Assembly (NCBI GenBank): GCA_019358835.1
Contig: JAHHIH010000004.1
Location: 300,069 to 364,068 of the forward strand
Reading direction: 5' to 3'
Source: Tildeniella torsiva UHER 1998/13D
GTDB taxonomy: Bacteria > Cyanobacteriota > Cyanobacteriia > Phormidesmidales > Phormidesmidaceae
DNA: 64,000 nt
Program-made: the position numbers and the translations under genes
The notes under the pieces: generated by a model
The model's database searches: none
What the model was told of the DNA's origin: nothing
What the model saw: the letters and a program-made list of their open reading frames with translations, nothing else
Shown: piece by piece, positions 36,628 to 45,231 of the stretch
Layout: every line of letters starts with the position of its first letter
Position numbering within the stretch: the first letter of the stretch is position 1

Positions 36628-37839
36628 CTACGCGGGCAGGCTAACCGTAAAGGTGGTGCCCGCCCCCACTCGGCTGGTGACCTTGATGGTGCCCTGCTGG
36701 AGCTGCACAAACTGCTTCACAATGCTCAGGCCGAGCCCCGTACCGGGAATGTTGCTAACGTTCTGGCCCCGGTGAAAGGGCTCGAACAGCTGCCTGCGAT
36801 CGCCGGTTGGAATGCCAATGCCCTCGTCTTGCATCTTGATAATGACCTGCCCCCGCTGCTTGGCCAGCTTGAGCCAGATGGGGCGATCGGAAGGCGTGTA
36901 GCGAATCGCGTTGGACAACAGGTTGCTGAGGATCGATCGCAGCAGGCGCTCATCCAGACAGGCCAGTAGGCGACGGCTGCGGCAGACCAACTCAATGGGG
37001 GCCTGGGGCCGTTGGTAGTCGCCCTCGACCAGCAGCTCCTGGCAAAAGACCACCAAATCCAGCGGTTTGGGATTTACCTCCAGCACCTTGGCCTCGATCT
37101 TGCCGATCACCAAAATGTCGTCGATCATCTGGGTCATGCGCTCGACGTTGGCGTTAATGGTGAGCAGGTAGTCGGTTTTTTCGTCGGGGCGCAGCTGGGT
37201 ATCGTAGCGGTTGAGCGATGACACCGTCAGGGCAATGTTGTTGAGCGGGTTGCGAAACTCGTGGCAGACCATGGAGACAAAGCGCGATCGCATTTCGCTG
37301 AGCTGTCGCAGCTGCTGGTTGGCATTCTGCAATTCAGCGGTGCGCTCCTGCACCTTTTGCTCCAGCTCTTCGTTGGCCCGCTGCAAAATCTCTTCGGCCC
37401 AGCGCCGCTGGGTAATGTCGCGAAAGGTGACCACTGTACCAATCAGCTGCCCCTCCTCGTCGCGCATCGGCGTGCTGATGTATTCCACCGGAAAGCTGGT
37501 GCCGTCCTTGCGCCAAAACACCTCGTTGGTCACCCGCCGCATGCTGCCATCCTGAAATGCCGCATAGATCGGGCAGGCCTCCCGCTGATAGGGGCTGCCG
37601 TCCGCCAGGGAATGGTGCATGACGGCGTGCATCGACCGACCGATCAGTTCGTCGGTAGACCAGCCAATCATGGCAGCGGCAGCGGGGTTCACAAAGGTGA
37701 CGTTGCCCGCCAGATCTAGCCCATAGATGCCCTCGCCCACGGCATTGAGAATCAGCTGGTGCTGACGGCGCAGGTGCTCTAGCTCGTGCCCCTGGGGGGC
37801 AGCGGCCTCGCGCGGTGGTAGCCAGTAGGTTTGGGTCAT
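36628..37839 (-). CDS. PAS-domain histidine kinase, soluble
   Basis: 403 residues, no membrane segments. A PAS domain (about 22-145: LNAVGEGIYGLDLAGNVTFVNPAAAAMIGW) is followed by a coiled coil (about 146-185) and a kinase core with H193 in VCHEFRNPLNN, LSNLLSNAIRYTP, QDEGIGIP and GTGLGLSIV. The PAS pocket ligand is not predictable. It diverges from an AraC-type response regulator 330 bp away, which is its likely partner. Confidence 0.9.
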   Translation of the reverse strand: MTQTYWLPPREAAAPQGHELEHLRRQHQLILNAVGEGIYGLDLAGNVTFVNPAAAAMIGWSTDELIGRSMHAVMHHSLADGSPYQREACPIYAAFQDGSMRRVTNEVFWRKDGTSFPVEYISTPMRDEEGQLIGTVVTFRDITQRRWAEEILQRANEELEQKVQERTAELQNANQQLRQLSEMRSRFVSMVCHEFRNPLNNIALTVSSLNRYDTQLRPDEKTDYLLTINANVERMTQMIDDILVIGKIEAKVLEVNPKPLDLVVFCQELLVEGDYQRPQAPIELVCRSRRLLACLDERLLRSILSNLLSNAIRYTPSDRPIWLKLAKQRGQVIIKMQDEGIGIPTGDRRQLFEPFHRGQNVSNIPGTGLGLSIVKQFVQLQQGTIKVTSRVGAGTTFTVSLPA

Positions 37840-38169
37840 CTCGGTAGCGATCGCACTAAAAAAAACTGGGCTCTAAGGCACATCAACCCCAGGCCATCCT
37901 GCTGCCCAAGGAGAAAGTATCACCCTATACAACAGAACGTCCCTCCAAGGTTTACTACAGAATTGTGGAGCCATTAACTACCCTCAATAGTAGTGGCAAG
38001 TGGCTGTAGCACAGAGTCAGAAAATTTCGAAAAATAGCTTATTTCTAGCTACTATGTCGATTGATATTTGAATTGCGTGATGCGATCGAGCTTGACCGTC
38101 AACCTGAGCTAGAAACTTAGAGTCTGGCTTGTTCTAACAAGCCCCGCTGACCCAAAGGCGAGAATTATT
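37840..38169. other. Intergenic region between divergent kinase and regulator
   Basis: 330 bp, AT-richer than its flanks (about 37960-38070). It should hold both promoters and perhaps the regulator's own site; no palindrome was recognised. Confidence 0.5.
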
Positions 38170-38955
38170 GTGAAGACTATTCTCATCATCGAAGACGAGA
38201 CTCAAACTCGCAACCTTTTTCTCAAATGCTTAGAGTTTGAAGGTTTCTGCGCTGTGGGGGCGAGCGATGGCACGACCGGCGTTAACCTGGCCCAGCAGCA
38301 CAGTCCCGACCTGGTGGTCTGCGACATCATGATGCCCGATATGGACGGCTATTCGGTGCTCTCGGCCCTGCGCAAGACACCAAAGACGGCGCTCATTCCC
38401 CTAATCTTTTTGACTGCCAAAGTTACCATGAACGACCTGCGTCGAGGTATGGAGCTGGGGGCTGACGACTACCTCACTAAACCCTGCACCGTAGAACAGT
38501 TTTTAGCCGCTATTAACAGTCGCTTGCAGCGCCAAGACCAGCTTTCCGAGCTTTATGCGCAGTCCCCGGCCCCCCAGCCAGCCTCCTCCGCGTCTCCTTT
38601 GGCCAGCGATATTTTTCCCGCCGACCCCAAACTGGCCAGCGTCTTTCGCTTTATCGAAGCCCACTACCGGCAGCCCATCAGCCTCAGCGATGTGGCCCAG
38701 GAGGTGGGCTACTCCCCCGCCTACCTGACCAGCCTGGTGCAGTCGCACACCGGGCGCACCGTCAAACAGTGGGTGATTGAGCGCCGCATGGCCGAGGCCA
38801 AAACCCTGCTGGCTACGACGGCCCAATCGGTGCGACACATTGCCGAAGCCTCAGGCTATAGCGATGCAGGCTACTTTACGCGGCAGTTTCGGCAATTCCA
38901 CGGCGTTTCTCCCCAGGCGTGGCGGCGGCGATCTGTAGCAAAATTAACAAATTAG
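38170..38955 (+). CDS. Response regulator with AraC-type DNA-binding domain
   Basis: 261 residues from a GTG at 38170. Receiver: E8/D9 acidic pair, D52 (VVCDIMMPDMDG), T82 and K104. After a Ser/Pro linker, an AraC-type double helix-turn-helix (about 155-255: ISLSDVAQEVGYSPAYLTSLVQ, then RHIAEASGYSDAGYFTRQF). Receiver-AraC fusions activate genes upon phosphorylation. The PAS kinase on the opposite strand is the likely partner. The cyanate cluster begins 226 bp downstream but is not obviously its target. Confidence 0.9.
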   Translation: MKTILIIEDETQTRNLFLKCLEFEGFCAVGASDGTTGVNLAQQHSPDLVVCDIMMPDMDGYSVLSALRKTPKTALIPLIFLTAKVTMNDLRRGMELGADDYLTKPCTVEQFLAAINSRLQRQDQLSELYAQSPAPQPASSASPLASDIFPADPKLASVFRFIEAHYRQPISLSDVAQEVGYSPAYLTSLVQSHTGRTVKQWVIERRMAEAKTLLATTAQSVRHIAEASGYSDAGYFTRQFRQFHGVSPQAWRRRSVAKLTN

Positions 38956-39083
38956 TAATTGATTTTAAGATTAAAGCCAACTCCAAAAGAAAGTCCTATT
39001 ATGTCCAAAATCTGATCCAGTGCAATTTCGATTTGGACTTGGTAGCGTATCAAATAACTTGATCTAACCCGTGTTCACGATTG

Positions 39084-39125
39084 CGGCGAAGGTGAAATGT
39101 TCAAATTATTTTCATTCCTTCGCCG
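39084..39125. promoter_or_regulatory. Inverted repeat ahead of the cyanate cluster
   Basis: Arms CGGCGAAGG (39084-39092) and CCTTCGCCG (39117-39125), with a further five-base inner pairing. It lies 57 bp before the cynA start and has no T run, so it is more like an operator or RNA leader than a terminator. Confidence 0.55.
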
Positions 39126-39181
39126 GGCTGGGTTCTGAGGCTGATTAGGGAAAGGTTTTTGTCGCGTTCAACTATCCATTT

Positions 39182-40822
39182 ATGGTCATTTCAGCAGTAG
39201 CAAAGTCGCTCAACGACTGGGGCAGTTTGAGTTGCACATCACCCTCCCTGATGTTGCCCGGTCGCCCCTGCCGAGACTGTGGCACCGTGCACTTCACGGG
39301 CGATCACTCGCGGTTTATGGAAACCATGCCCCAAGATCCGGTCGATATGGTCGATGACCTGGTGAAAATGGGGGTCTATAAGCAAAACCAGCTGCGCGCC
39401 GCCGACACCGTCAACACCTACGAGCTGCGCAAGGCGCTGTTTCTGAAGCGAGTGGGCCGCAACGACCCCCAGCGCGAGAAATTGATTTTGGCACTGTGCG
39501 AGCAGGCGGGCGGGCTTGAGAATGCTTTCGCGGCGGCCTTTGGCCCCCAGGCGGGTTTGTTCTTTGCCGACTCGGTGCGTAACAGCGGGGCGACCCGGCG
39601 GGAGTTTCTAAAGAACATGGCGGTGGGGGCGGCCCTGGTCACCCTGGCGAGTTGTGCAGGCGGCAGTGAGGAGCCAGCGGCGGAAGAAACCGCTGCCCCC
39701 ATCGACACCAGCAACCTGGAGAAAACCGACATTCAGGTGGGCTTTATCCCCATCACCTGCGCCACGCCGATCATTATGTCGGAGCCGCTGGGCTTCTACG
39801 AGAAGTATGGCTTCAACGCCTCGGTGGTGAAGATGCCGAGCTGGGGGGCCGTGCGGGATTCGGCGATCGCAGGCGAACTCGACGCCTACCACATGCTCGC
39901 CCCCATGCCCATCGCTATGACCCTGGGCTTGGGTTCTGCGGCCTTTGGCGTCAAGCTAGCCAGCATCGAAAACATCAACGGCCAGGCAATTACCGTCGCT
40001 CAGCGCCACCTGGGCAACGTCGAAGGCCCCGCCGACTTTAAGGGCTTTGTGATCGGCGTGCCCTTCCCCTACTCGATGCACAATCTGCTGCTGCGCTACT
40101 ACTTGGCCTCTGGCGGCTTGGATCCTGACGTGGATGTGCAGATTCGCCCGGTGCCGCCCCCAGACAGTATTGCCCAGCTGATTGCAGGCGATATCGACGC
40201 TATGCTGATGCCCGACCCGTTCAACCAGCGGGCGGTGTATGAAGAGGCCGGGTTCATTCACATGCTCACCAAAGACCTGTGGGATGGCCACCCCTGCTGT
40301 GCCTTTGCCGCCAGCGACGACTGGATTACCGCCAACCCCAACGCCTTTCGATCGCTCAACAAGGCCATCATCGAAGCGGCGGCCTACGCCCAAGACCCGG
40401 TCAACCGTCCTGAAATTGCGGCAGCGATCGCCGATCGCGCCTTTTTGAACCAGCCCCCCGAGGTGGTCGAAGCGGTGCTCACCGGCAACTTTGACGACGG
40501 CCAGGGCAACACCCTCTCAGTGCCCGATCGCATTGGCTTTGACCCCTACCCCTGGCAGAGCTTCGCCAAGTGGATTTCATCCCAGCTGGTGCGCTGGGAT
40601 CTCCTTGGTGAGGGCAATACTCCCGACACTGTCAGCAATGCCGACATCGATGCCGTGGGGGCCGAGATCTTTTTGACCGACCTGGCCCGCGAGCTGGCCC
40701 TGGAGCTGGGTCAAGAGCCTCCCTTTGAGACCGATCGCACCGAAACCCTGGCCTTCGACAACTTTGACCCCGCCGCATCGGCAGACTACGTCAAAGGTCA
40801 AGTCGATCAATTTGGCAAATAA
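39182..40822 (+). CDS. cynA: Cyanate/nitrate-type ABC transporter substrate-binding protein with N-terminal extension
   Basis: 546 residues. From about 165 to the end it is a CmpA/NrtA-type binding protein (VGFIPITCATPIIMSEPLG, GVPFPYSMHNLLLRYYL). A Tat lipoprotein signal (TRREFLKN at 138-145, lipobox LASC with Cys158) lies deep inside the frame. Before it come about 137 residues with a CxxC (C30, C33) and coding-like composition. An alternative GTG start at residue 132 would give a normal lipoprotein, but no ribosome site precedes it. Cyanate is assigned by the cynS link; nitrate or bicarbonate are possible. Permease and ATPase follow. Confidence 0.75.
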   Translation: MVISAVAKSLNDWGSLSCTSPSLMLPGRPCRDCGTVHFTGDHSRFMETMPQDPVDMVDDLVKMGVYKQNQLRAADTVNTYELRKALFLKRVGRNDPQREKLILALCEQAGGLENAFAAAFGPQAGLFFADSVRNSGATRREFLKNMAVGAALVTLASCAGGSEEPAAEETAAPIDTSNLEKTDIQVGFIPITCATPIIMSEPLGFYEKYGFNASVVKMPSWGAVRDSAIAGELDAYHMLAPMPIAMTLGLGSAAFGVKLASIENINGQAITVAQRHLGNVEGPADFKGFVIGVPFPYSMHNLLLRYYLASGGLDPDVDVQIRPVPPPDSIAQLIAGDIDAMLMPDPFNQRAVYEEAGFIHMLTKDLWDGHPCCAFAASDDWITANPNAFRSLNKAIIEAAAYAQDPVNRPEIAAAIADRAFLNQPPEVVEAVLTGNFDDGQGNTLSVPDRIGFDPYPWQSFAKWISSQLVRWDLLGEGNTPDTVSNADIDAVGAEIFLTDLARELALELGQEPPFETDRTETLAFDNFDPAASADYVKGQVDQFGK

Positions 40823-40909
40823 ATCCCCTGGCCTAGATCGGCTCTGCTGCTGGGGACGGGTGGTCTAGGGTGGTTCGCTATCGGCGCAGTTTTTAGGAGG
40901 TATGAGATC

Positions 40910-41749
40910 ATGGCGGCGAGTCATAGCACGCCTGGATTGATCGTAGCGGAGCGGCAGGCACCGCTCTGGCAAAACGAAAATGTGAGAGCATTTGCGCTGT
41001 TTATGCTCTCCCTCGGCATTTTTCTGCTGTTTTGGGAAATTGGGGCGAAATCGGGCTGGTTTGTGAAGGGCGTGCCCACCGCTACCGAGACCATCAAGGA
41101 GTTTTGGTGGTGGGTGACCAACCCCTTCTATCGCAACGGCCCCAACGACCTGGGCATCGGCTGGAATTTGCTGATCAGCCTGCGGCGGGTGGCGATCGGC
41201 TACATTGCGGCGTCACTGGTGGCGGTGCCCCTGGGGATTTTGATCGGCATTTCGCCCGTGGCATTTAAGGCGTTTAACCCCTACGTGCAGCTACTCAAGC
41301 CGATTTCACCCCTGGCCTGGCTGCCGTTGGGCCTGTACCTGCTGCGCGACTCCGAAAAGACCGGCATTTTCATCATCTTTATTTCCAGCATTTGGCCGAC
41401 GCTGATCAACACCACCTTTGGGGTGGCCAACGTCAACCAGGATTATCTGGATGTGTCAAAGACCCTGGGGGCATCACGGCTGTGGACGATTTGGAAGGTG
41501 ATTATTCCGGCGGCGCTGCCCAATATTGTGTCGGGTTTGCGCATCAGCATGGGCATTGCCTGGCTGGTGATTGTGGCAGCAGAAATGCTGCTGGGCACGG
41601 GCCTGGGCTACTTCATCTGGAACGAGTGGAACAACCTGTCGATTCCCAATATTTTGGTGGCCATTTTCATCATTGGGTTGACGGGGCTGGTGCTCGATAG
41701 TCTGTTTGCTGCCCTCGAAAAATTTGTTGCCTTTGGTCGAAACTCATGA
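40910..41749 (+). CDS. cynB: Cyanate ABC transporter permease
   Basis: 279 residues, six hydrophobic segments, with an AGGAGGT ribosome site ahead of the ATG. The EAA-type loop is KTLGASRLWTIWKVIIPAALP (about 183-203; given in part as ASRLWTIWKVIIPAALP). It matches the NrtB/CmpB/CynB permeases. The stop overlaps the ATPase start in ATGA. It would form the channel of the uptake system. Confidence 0.85.
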   Translation: MAASHSTPGLIVAERQAPLWQNENVRAFALFMLSLGIFLLFWEIGAKSGWFVKGVPTATETIKEFWWWVTNPFYRNGPNDLGIGWNLLISLRRVAIGYIAASLVAVPLGILIGISPVAFKAFNPYVQLLKPISPLAWLPLGLYLLRDSEKTGIFIIFISSIWPTLINTTFGVANVNQDYLDVSKTLGASRLWTIWKVIIPAALPNIVSGLRISMGIAWLVIVAAEMLLGTGLGYFIWNEWNNLSIPNILVAIFIIGLTGLVLDSLFAALEKFVAFGRNS

Positions 41750-42630
41750 GTACTGCCCCTGTGAACGTAATAGATCCCGTCGATACCCGGTCCTCTACAG
41801 CTCAGCTGTCGGTTCGCAATGTGGCCAAGGTCTTTCCCGGCAAAAAAGACCTGTTTAGCAAGCTCACCGGCAAAACTCGCCGCGATTTCGTTGCTATTCA
41901 AGACATCAGCTTAGATATTGAGCCGAACACCTTTGTGTCGATTATTGGCCCCTCGGGCTGCGGCAAATCGACCCTGCTGAACATGATTGCGGGCCTCAGC
42001 CCGGTCTCTGGCGGCGAGATTTTGCTCAACGGTGCCCCCATCACCGGGCCGGGGCCAGACCGGGGCATGGTCTTTCAAAACTACGCCCTGATGCCCTGGA
42101 TGACGGTGGAAGAAAACCTGCGGTTTGCTGTGGAAACCGTAGACCCCAAGATCTCGGCAAAAAAGCGCGATCGCATCATCAAAGAGCACATTCAGCTGGT
42201 CGGCCTCACCGGGGCCGAGCGCAAGCACCCCCACGAGCTATCGGGCGGCATGCGCCAGCGGGTCGGCATTGCTCGGGCGCTGGCCATCAACCCCCAAATG
42301 CTGCTGATGGATGAGCCCTTTGGTGCCCTCGACGCCCTCACCCGAGGCTTCTTGCAGGACGAGATCGAGCGCATTTGGGAACAGCAGCGCAAGACCGTGA
42401 TCATGATTACCCACAGCATTGAAGAGGCGCTGCTGCTGAGCGATCGCATCGTCATGATGACCCGTGGCCCTGCCGCCCGCATCGACGAAATTTTGGAGGT
42501 GCCCTTCCCTCGACCCCGAAACCGCGACACCATTCAGCAGCACCCCGCCTACAAAGGCCTCAAGGCCGAGATGGAGAGCCATCTGTTCCGCGAAACCCGC
42601 GCGGTAGAGGCGGAGCGAGTGGGGGGATGA
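41746..42630 (+). CDS. cynD: Cyanate ABC transporter ATP-binding protein
   Basis: 294 residues. Walker A GPSGCGKST (about 68), Q-loop MVFQNYALMPW (about 107), signature LSGGMRQR (about 165), Walker B LLMDEPFGALD (about 186) and the switch His (about 218) are all present. This is the single-domain NrtD/CmpD-like ATPase; no NrtC-type fused ATPase is present. The G-rich tract begins at its stop codon. The cynS gene follows after 240 bp. Confidence 0.88.
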   Translation: MSTAPVNVIDPVDTRSSTAQLSVRNVAKVFPGKKDLFSKLTGKTRRDFVAIQDISLDIEPNTFVSIIGPSGCGKSTLLNMIAGLSPVSGGEILLNGAPITGPGPDRGMVFQNYALMPWMTVEENLRFAVETVDPKISAKKRDRIIKEHIQLVGLTGAERKHPHELSGGMRQRVGIARALAINPQMLLMDEPFGALDALTRGFLQDEIERIWEQQRKTVIMITHSIEEALLLSDRIVMMTRGPAARIDEILEVPFPRPRNRDTIQQHPAYKGLKAEMESHLFRETRAVEAERVGG

Positions 42631-42660
42631 GGGTGGATGGGTAGGGAGTAGGGGGAAGGG
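42621..42660 (+). repeat. G-rich tract at the cynD stop codon
   Basis: The TGA stop at 42628-42630 is embedded in GGGGGGATGAGGGTGGATGG and GGGAGTAGGGGG. It matches the stop-linked tracts elsewhere in the window. Confidence 0.7.
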
Positions 42661-42805
42661 GTAAAACCCCCGGATAACCGTAAGGGGGGGGTAGGCGGTC
42701 ACCCAACCCCGGCTCCCTCGCACTATCTCCGCTCTGCCGTAACCCACCGCCCACTGTGGCTACATACCAGAGGATCCTGCCATATCCCCAGCCCCTCACC
42801 CCCAG

Positions 42806-42828
42806 CCCCTCTCCCCTAGGGAGAGGGG
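42806..42828. repeat. Palindromic interspersed repeat, CCCCTCTCCC / GGGAGAGGGG
   Basis: Ten-base arms (42806-42815, 42819-42828) with a CTA loop, 42 bp before the cynS start. The flanking CCCCTCACCCCCAG matches an abundant interspersed repeat known from cyanobacterial genomes. Confidence 0.85.
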
Positions 42829-42870
42829 AGCCGGAATTGCCCACTAGACGTACTTAAGAGGACTTTAACC

Positions 42871-43314
42871 ATGACCGTTTCCCCCATTACCGAAAAGCTG
42901 TTGGCCGCCAAAAAAGCTTCTGGCCTCAGCTTTGCTGACCTTGAAGCCAAAACCGGCTGCGACGAAGTGTGGCTCGCCTCTGTCTTTTACCGTCAGGCCA
43001 GTGCCTCCGTTGAAGAAGCCACCAAAATCATCGAAGCGATCGGTGCCGACGCCTCCCTGATCGAGGCTTTGACCGACTATCCGGTGAAAGGCGGGCTAGA
43101 TCCGGTCATCCCCACCGACCCGCTGATCTACCGCTTTTACGAAATCATGCAGGTCTACGGCATGCCCATGAAAGCCGTCATCCACGAGAAGTTTGGCGAC
43201 GGCATCATGAGCGCCATCGACTTTACTCTTGATGTTGAAAAGGTCGAGGATCCCAAGGGCGATCGCGTCAAAGTGATCATGAACGGCAAATTCCTGCCCT
43301 ACAAAAAGTGGTAG
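42871..43314 (+). CDS. cynS: Cyanate hydratase (cyanase)
   Basis: 147 residues. The catalytic residues R88, E91 and S114 ([15 protein letters not shown]) match E. coli R96, E99 and S122 with a constant offset. It turns cyanate and bicarbonate into CO2 and carbamate, hence ammonia. GAGG lies ahead of the ATG. It follows the transporter genes on the same strand, supplying the enzyme after uptake. Confidence 0.96.
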   Translation: MTVSPITEKLLAAKKASGLSFADLEAKTGCDEVWLASVFYRQASASVEEATKIIEAIGADASLIEALTDYPVKGGLDPVIPTDPLIYRFYEIMQVYGMPMKAVIHEKFGDGIMSAIDFTLDVEKVEDPKGDRVKVIMNGKFLPYKKW

Positions 43315-43400
43315 ACCCCGGTTACGCGTCCTGACTCACAATCTCTGGGCTGTTGGCGATCGCCGACAGCCTTTCCTATACCCTCCCCATCTCCCCTAAC

Positions 43401-43475
43401 CCATCCACCCCCTACCCATCCACCCCCTACCCATCCACCCCCTACCCATCCACCCCCTACCCATCCACCCCTATG
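43401..43475 (+). repeat. Tandem 15-bp repeat ahead of the NTF2-like gene
   Basis: CCATCCACCCCCTAC occurs four times exactly (43401-43460), then once truncated, running into the ATG at 43473. Because the unit is 15 bp, the frame reads YPSTP again and again without a stop. Confidence 0.93.
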
Positions 43476-43940
43476 CCCACCCCCATCGTGCCGCCGTTTA
43501 CCCTAGAGACTGCGATCGCCAAAGCCCGTATGGCCGAAGACGCCTGGAATAGCCGCGACCCCGATCGCGTCGCCCTCGCCTACACCGAAGACAGCCACTG
43601 GCGCAACCGAGCCGAGATCTTCCATGGCCGCGACGCCATCCGCGAATTCCTCCGCCGCAAGTGGGATAAGGAACTCGACTATCGCCTGATCAAAGAAGTG
43701 TGGGCCTACGGCGACAACCGCATTTCGGTGCGCTTTCAGTACGAGTGGCATGACGATGGCGGTCAGTGGTACCGCGCCTACGGCAACGAAAACTGGGAGT
43801 TTGACGAAAATGGCCTGATGCGCCGTCGTGAAGCCAGCATCAACGATCGTCCCATTGCCACCGAAGAACGCCGCTTTTTCTGGTCTGCCCCTGGGCCTCG
43901 TCCCCAAGACCACCCTGGGCTAATTGACTCGCCCGTTTAG
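43473..43940 (+). CDS. Nuclear transport factor 2-like protein (DUF1348)
   Basis: 155 residues from ATG at 43473. The DUF1348 pattern is clear: [65 protein letters not shown]. The fold is a SnoaL/NTF2-like cone that binds small ligands, but no enzymatic role is established. The frame is open back to a TTG at 43353 through the repeat; I prefer the ATG. Neither start has a ribosome site, as the upstream DNA is C-rich repeat. It may be cotranscribed with cynS, 158 bp upstream. Confidence 0.85.
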   Translation: MPTPIVPPFTLETAIAKARMAEDAWNSRDPDRVALAYTEDSHWRNRAEIFHGRDAIREFLRRKWDKELDYRLIKEVWAYGDNRISVRFQYEWHDDGGQWYRAYGNENWEFDENGLMRRREASINDRPIATEERRFFWSAPGPRPQDHPGLIDSPV

Positions 43941-44013
43941 CAGGTGGCTGAATACCCTGTCCCGAGCAGCCGACCTTCTGCACCAGTGCTCTAGCGATTT
44001 GCCAATAGCTCCG

Positions 44014-44949
44014 CTACTTACCCGAAAAGTCTCCTGAATTGCGTCGCCCTTCGCGGTAGCGCTCTAGACGCTGCATGGCCATTTGCAGACTCATTTGCAT
44101 GCGGTTAAAGGCTTCAGCTAACTTGCCCACCTCGTCATTAGAATCTTGGCTAAACTCTGCAACCGGGTCGCCCATGCTGGCGGCCTCGGCGGCCAGGGCC
44201 ATGCGGTTGAGGGGGCGCACCACGTAGCGCTTGAGCCAGAGATTTACCAGCACGATCGCCAGCGAAAACGCAATCACAAAAATGCCGAGAATCAGCACCA
44301 GCGACTGACGCGCACTCTTCAGCACCTTTTCAGCGGGCACCGAGATCATCTGCGCCCCAATAATTTCATCCAACTGCCAGCCGAAGCCGTTGTTGGCCCC
44401 ATAGCGATCGATCATGCTGGCGGGGGCGGCAGCGGGGGTGCTGTGGCACTCTAAGCAGCTGGGCTTACTGATTTTGATCGGGCGAGCAATATAGTAGAGA
44501 TCCCCAGCTGGGGTTTGTCGAAATCCACTGGTCTGTTGGGCGGTAGTTTGCTGCTTAAACTGACCCACCAGCTCGGCCTCAAAGCCATCGGCTTTATCCC
44601 TTAAATTGGTGGGGTTGAGGGTGGCTTCTTTATAGAAAAAGTCGGCATAAATGGGGTTGCCGCGAAAGGTTTCAAACACTTCTCGCGCTGAATAGGCGGG
44701 CACAGTTTCGGGTAAAAATTCAGTATCGAGGCGCTCGACCAGTTCTGGGTTGACCTGGTTTGTGGTGTAGTCTCGCACTGAGTTCATGGTTTCCATGAGC
44801 ATCAGTGCGTTGGTGGTGAGCTGGGCCTGGGCGCTCTTATTTAAAACCGAAGATAGGGCAATGCTGCTGGCGATAATGCCCCCCAAAAATACGAGCAGTA
44901 GCAGCAGGGTAAATTTTTGGCCGAGTTGCAAGTTATTGAGCTTCAGCAT
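44014..44949 (-). CDS. Tll0287-like (DUF3365) heme-c sensor with HAMP, no output domain
   Basis: 311 residues. N-terminal membrane helix (about 12-33), extracytoplasmic Tll0287-like domain with a heme-c motif CLECH (C165, C168, H169), a second helix (about 212-235) and a HAMP region (about 236-290). It ends there, without a kinase, cyclase or receptor domain. Such proteins are thought to sense redox or gas ligands and to pass the signal to a separate partner. No partner gene is adjacent. Converges with the NTF2-like gene. Confidence 0.78.
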   Translation of the reverse strand: MLKLNNLQLGQKFTLLLLLVFLGGIIASSIALSSVLNKSAQAQLTTNALMLMETMNSVRDYTTNQVNPELVERLDTEFLPETVPAYSAREVFETFRGNPIYADFFYKEATLNPTNLRDKADGFEAELVGQFKQQTTAQQTSGFRQTPAGDLYYIARPIKISKPSCLECHSTPAAAPASMIDRYGANNGFGWQLDEIIGAQMISVPAEKVLKSARQSLVLILGIFVIAFSLAIVLVNLWLKRYVVRPLNRMALAAEAASMGDPVAEFSQDSNDEVGKLAEAFNRMQMSLQMAMQRLERYREGRRNSGDFSGK

Positions 44950-45231
44950 GGAGTGGCATGGGTGGAGGGTTCCGTCATCAAATACACTTGCACCCGGCCT
45001 GCTTCCGGAGATGCCGAAGTTTTTGCAAAGAAGGGCAATACTCTATGCCTAAACCCGCTGTCTTCGGAGCAGATGCTGCTGATTGTAAGGTGAAGGCTGC
45101 TACACCCATGGCGATTGGTAACAGTTCCTCACCTGGGGAAGTGAGTTGAGGGGTGCCCGTGGCCCTAACCCTCAATCCTCCCTGCTAACCCGGTACGAAC
45201 CAGGCAGGCTTAGGAGCGAGTAGCCGCGCCC

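Noticed and set aside
38956..39181. An NtcA site (GTA-N8-TAC) before the cyanate cluster
   Set aside because: No match with both half-sites was seen; the nearest GTA is not followed by TAC at the right distance.
23329..43475. Tandem repeats as CRISPR arrays
   Set aside because: The 15-bp copies are directly adjacent, without unique spacers, and there are no cas genes.
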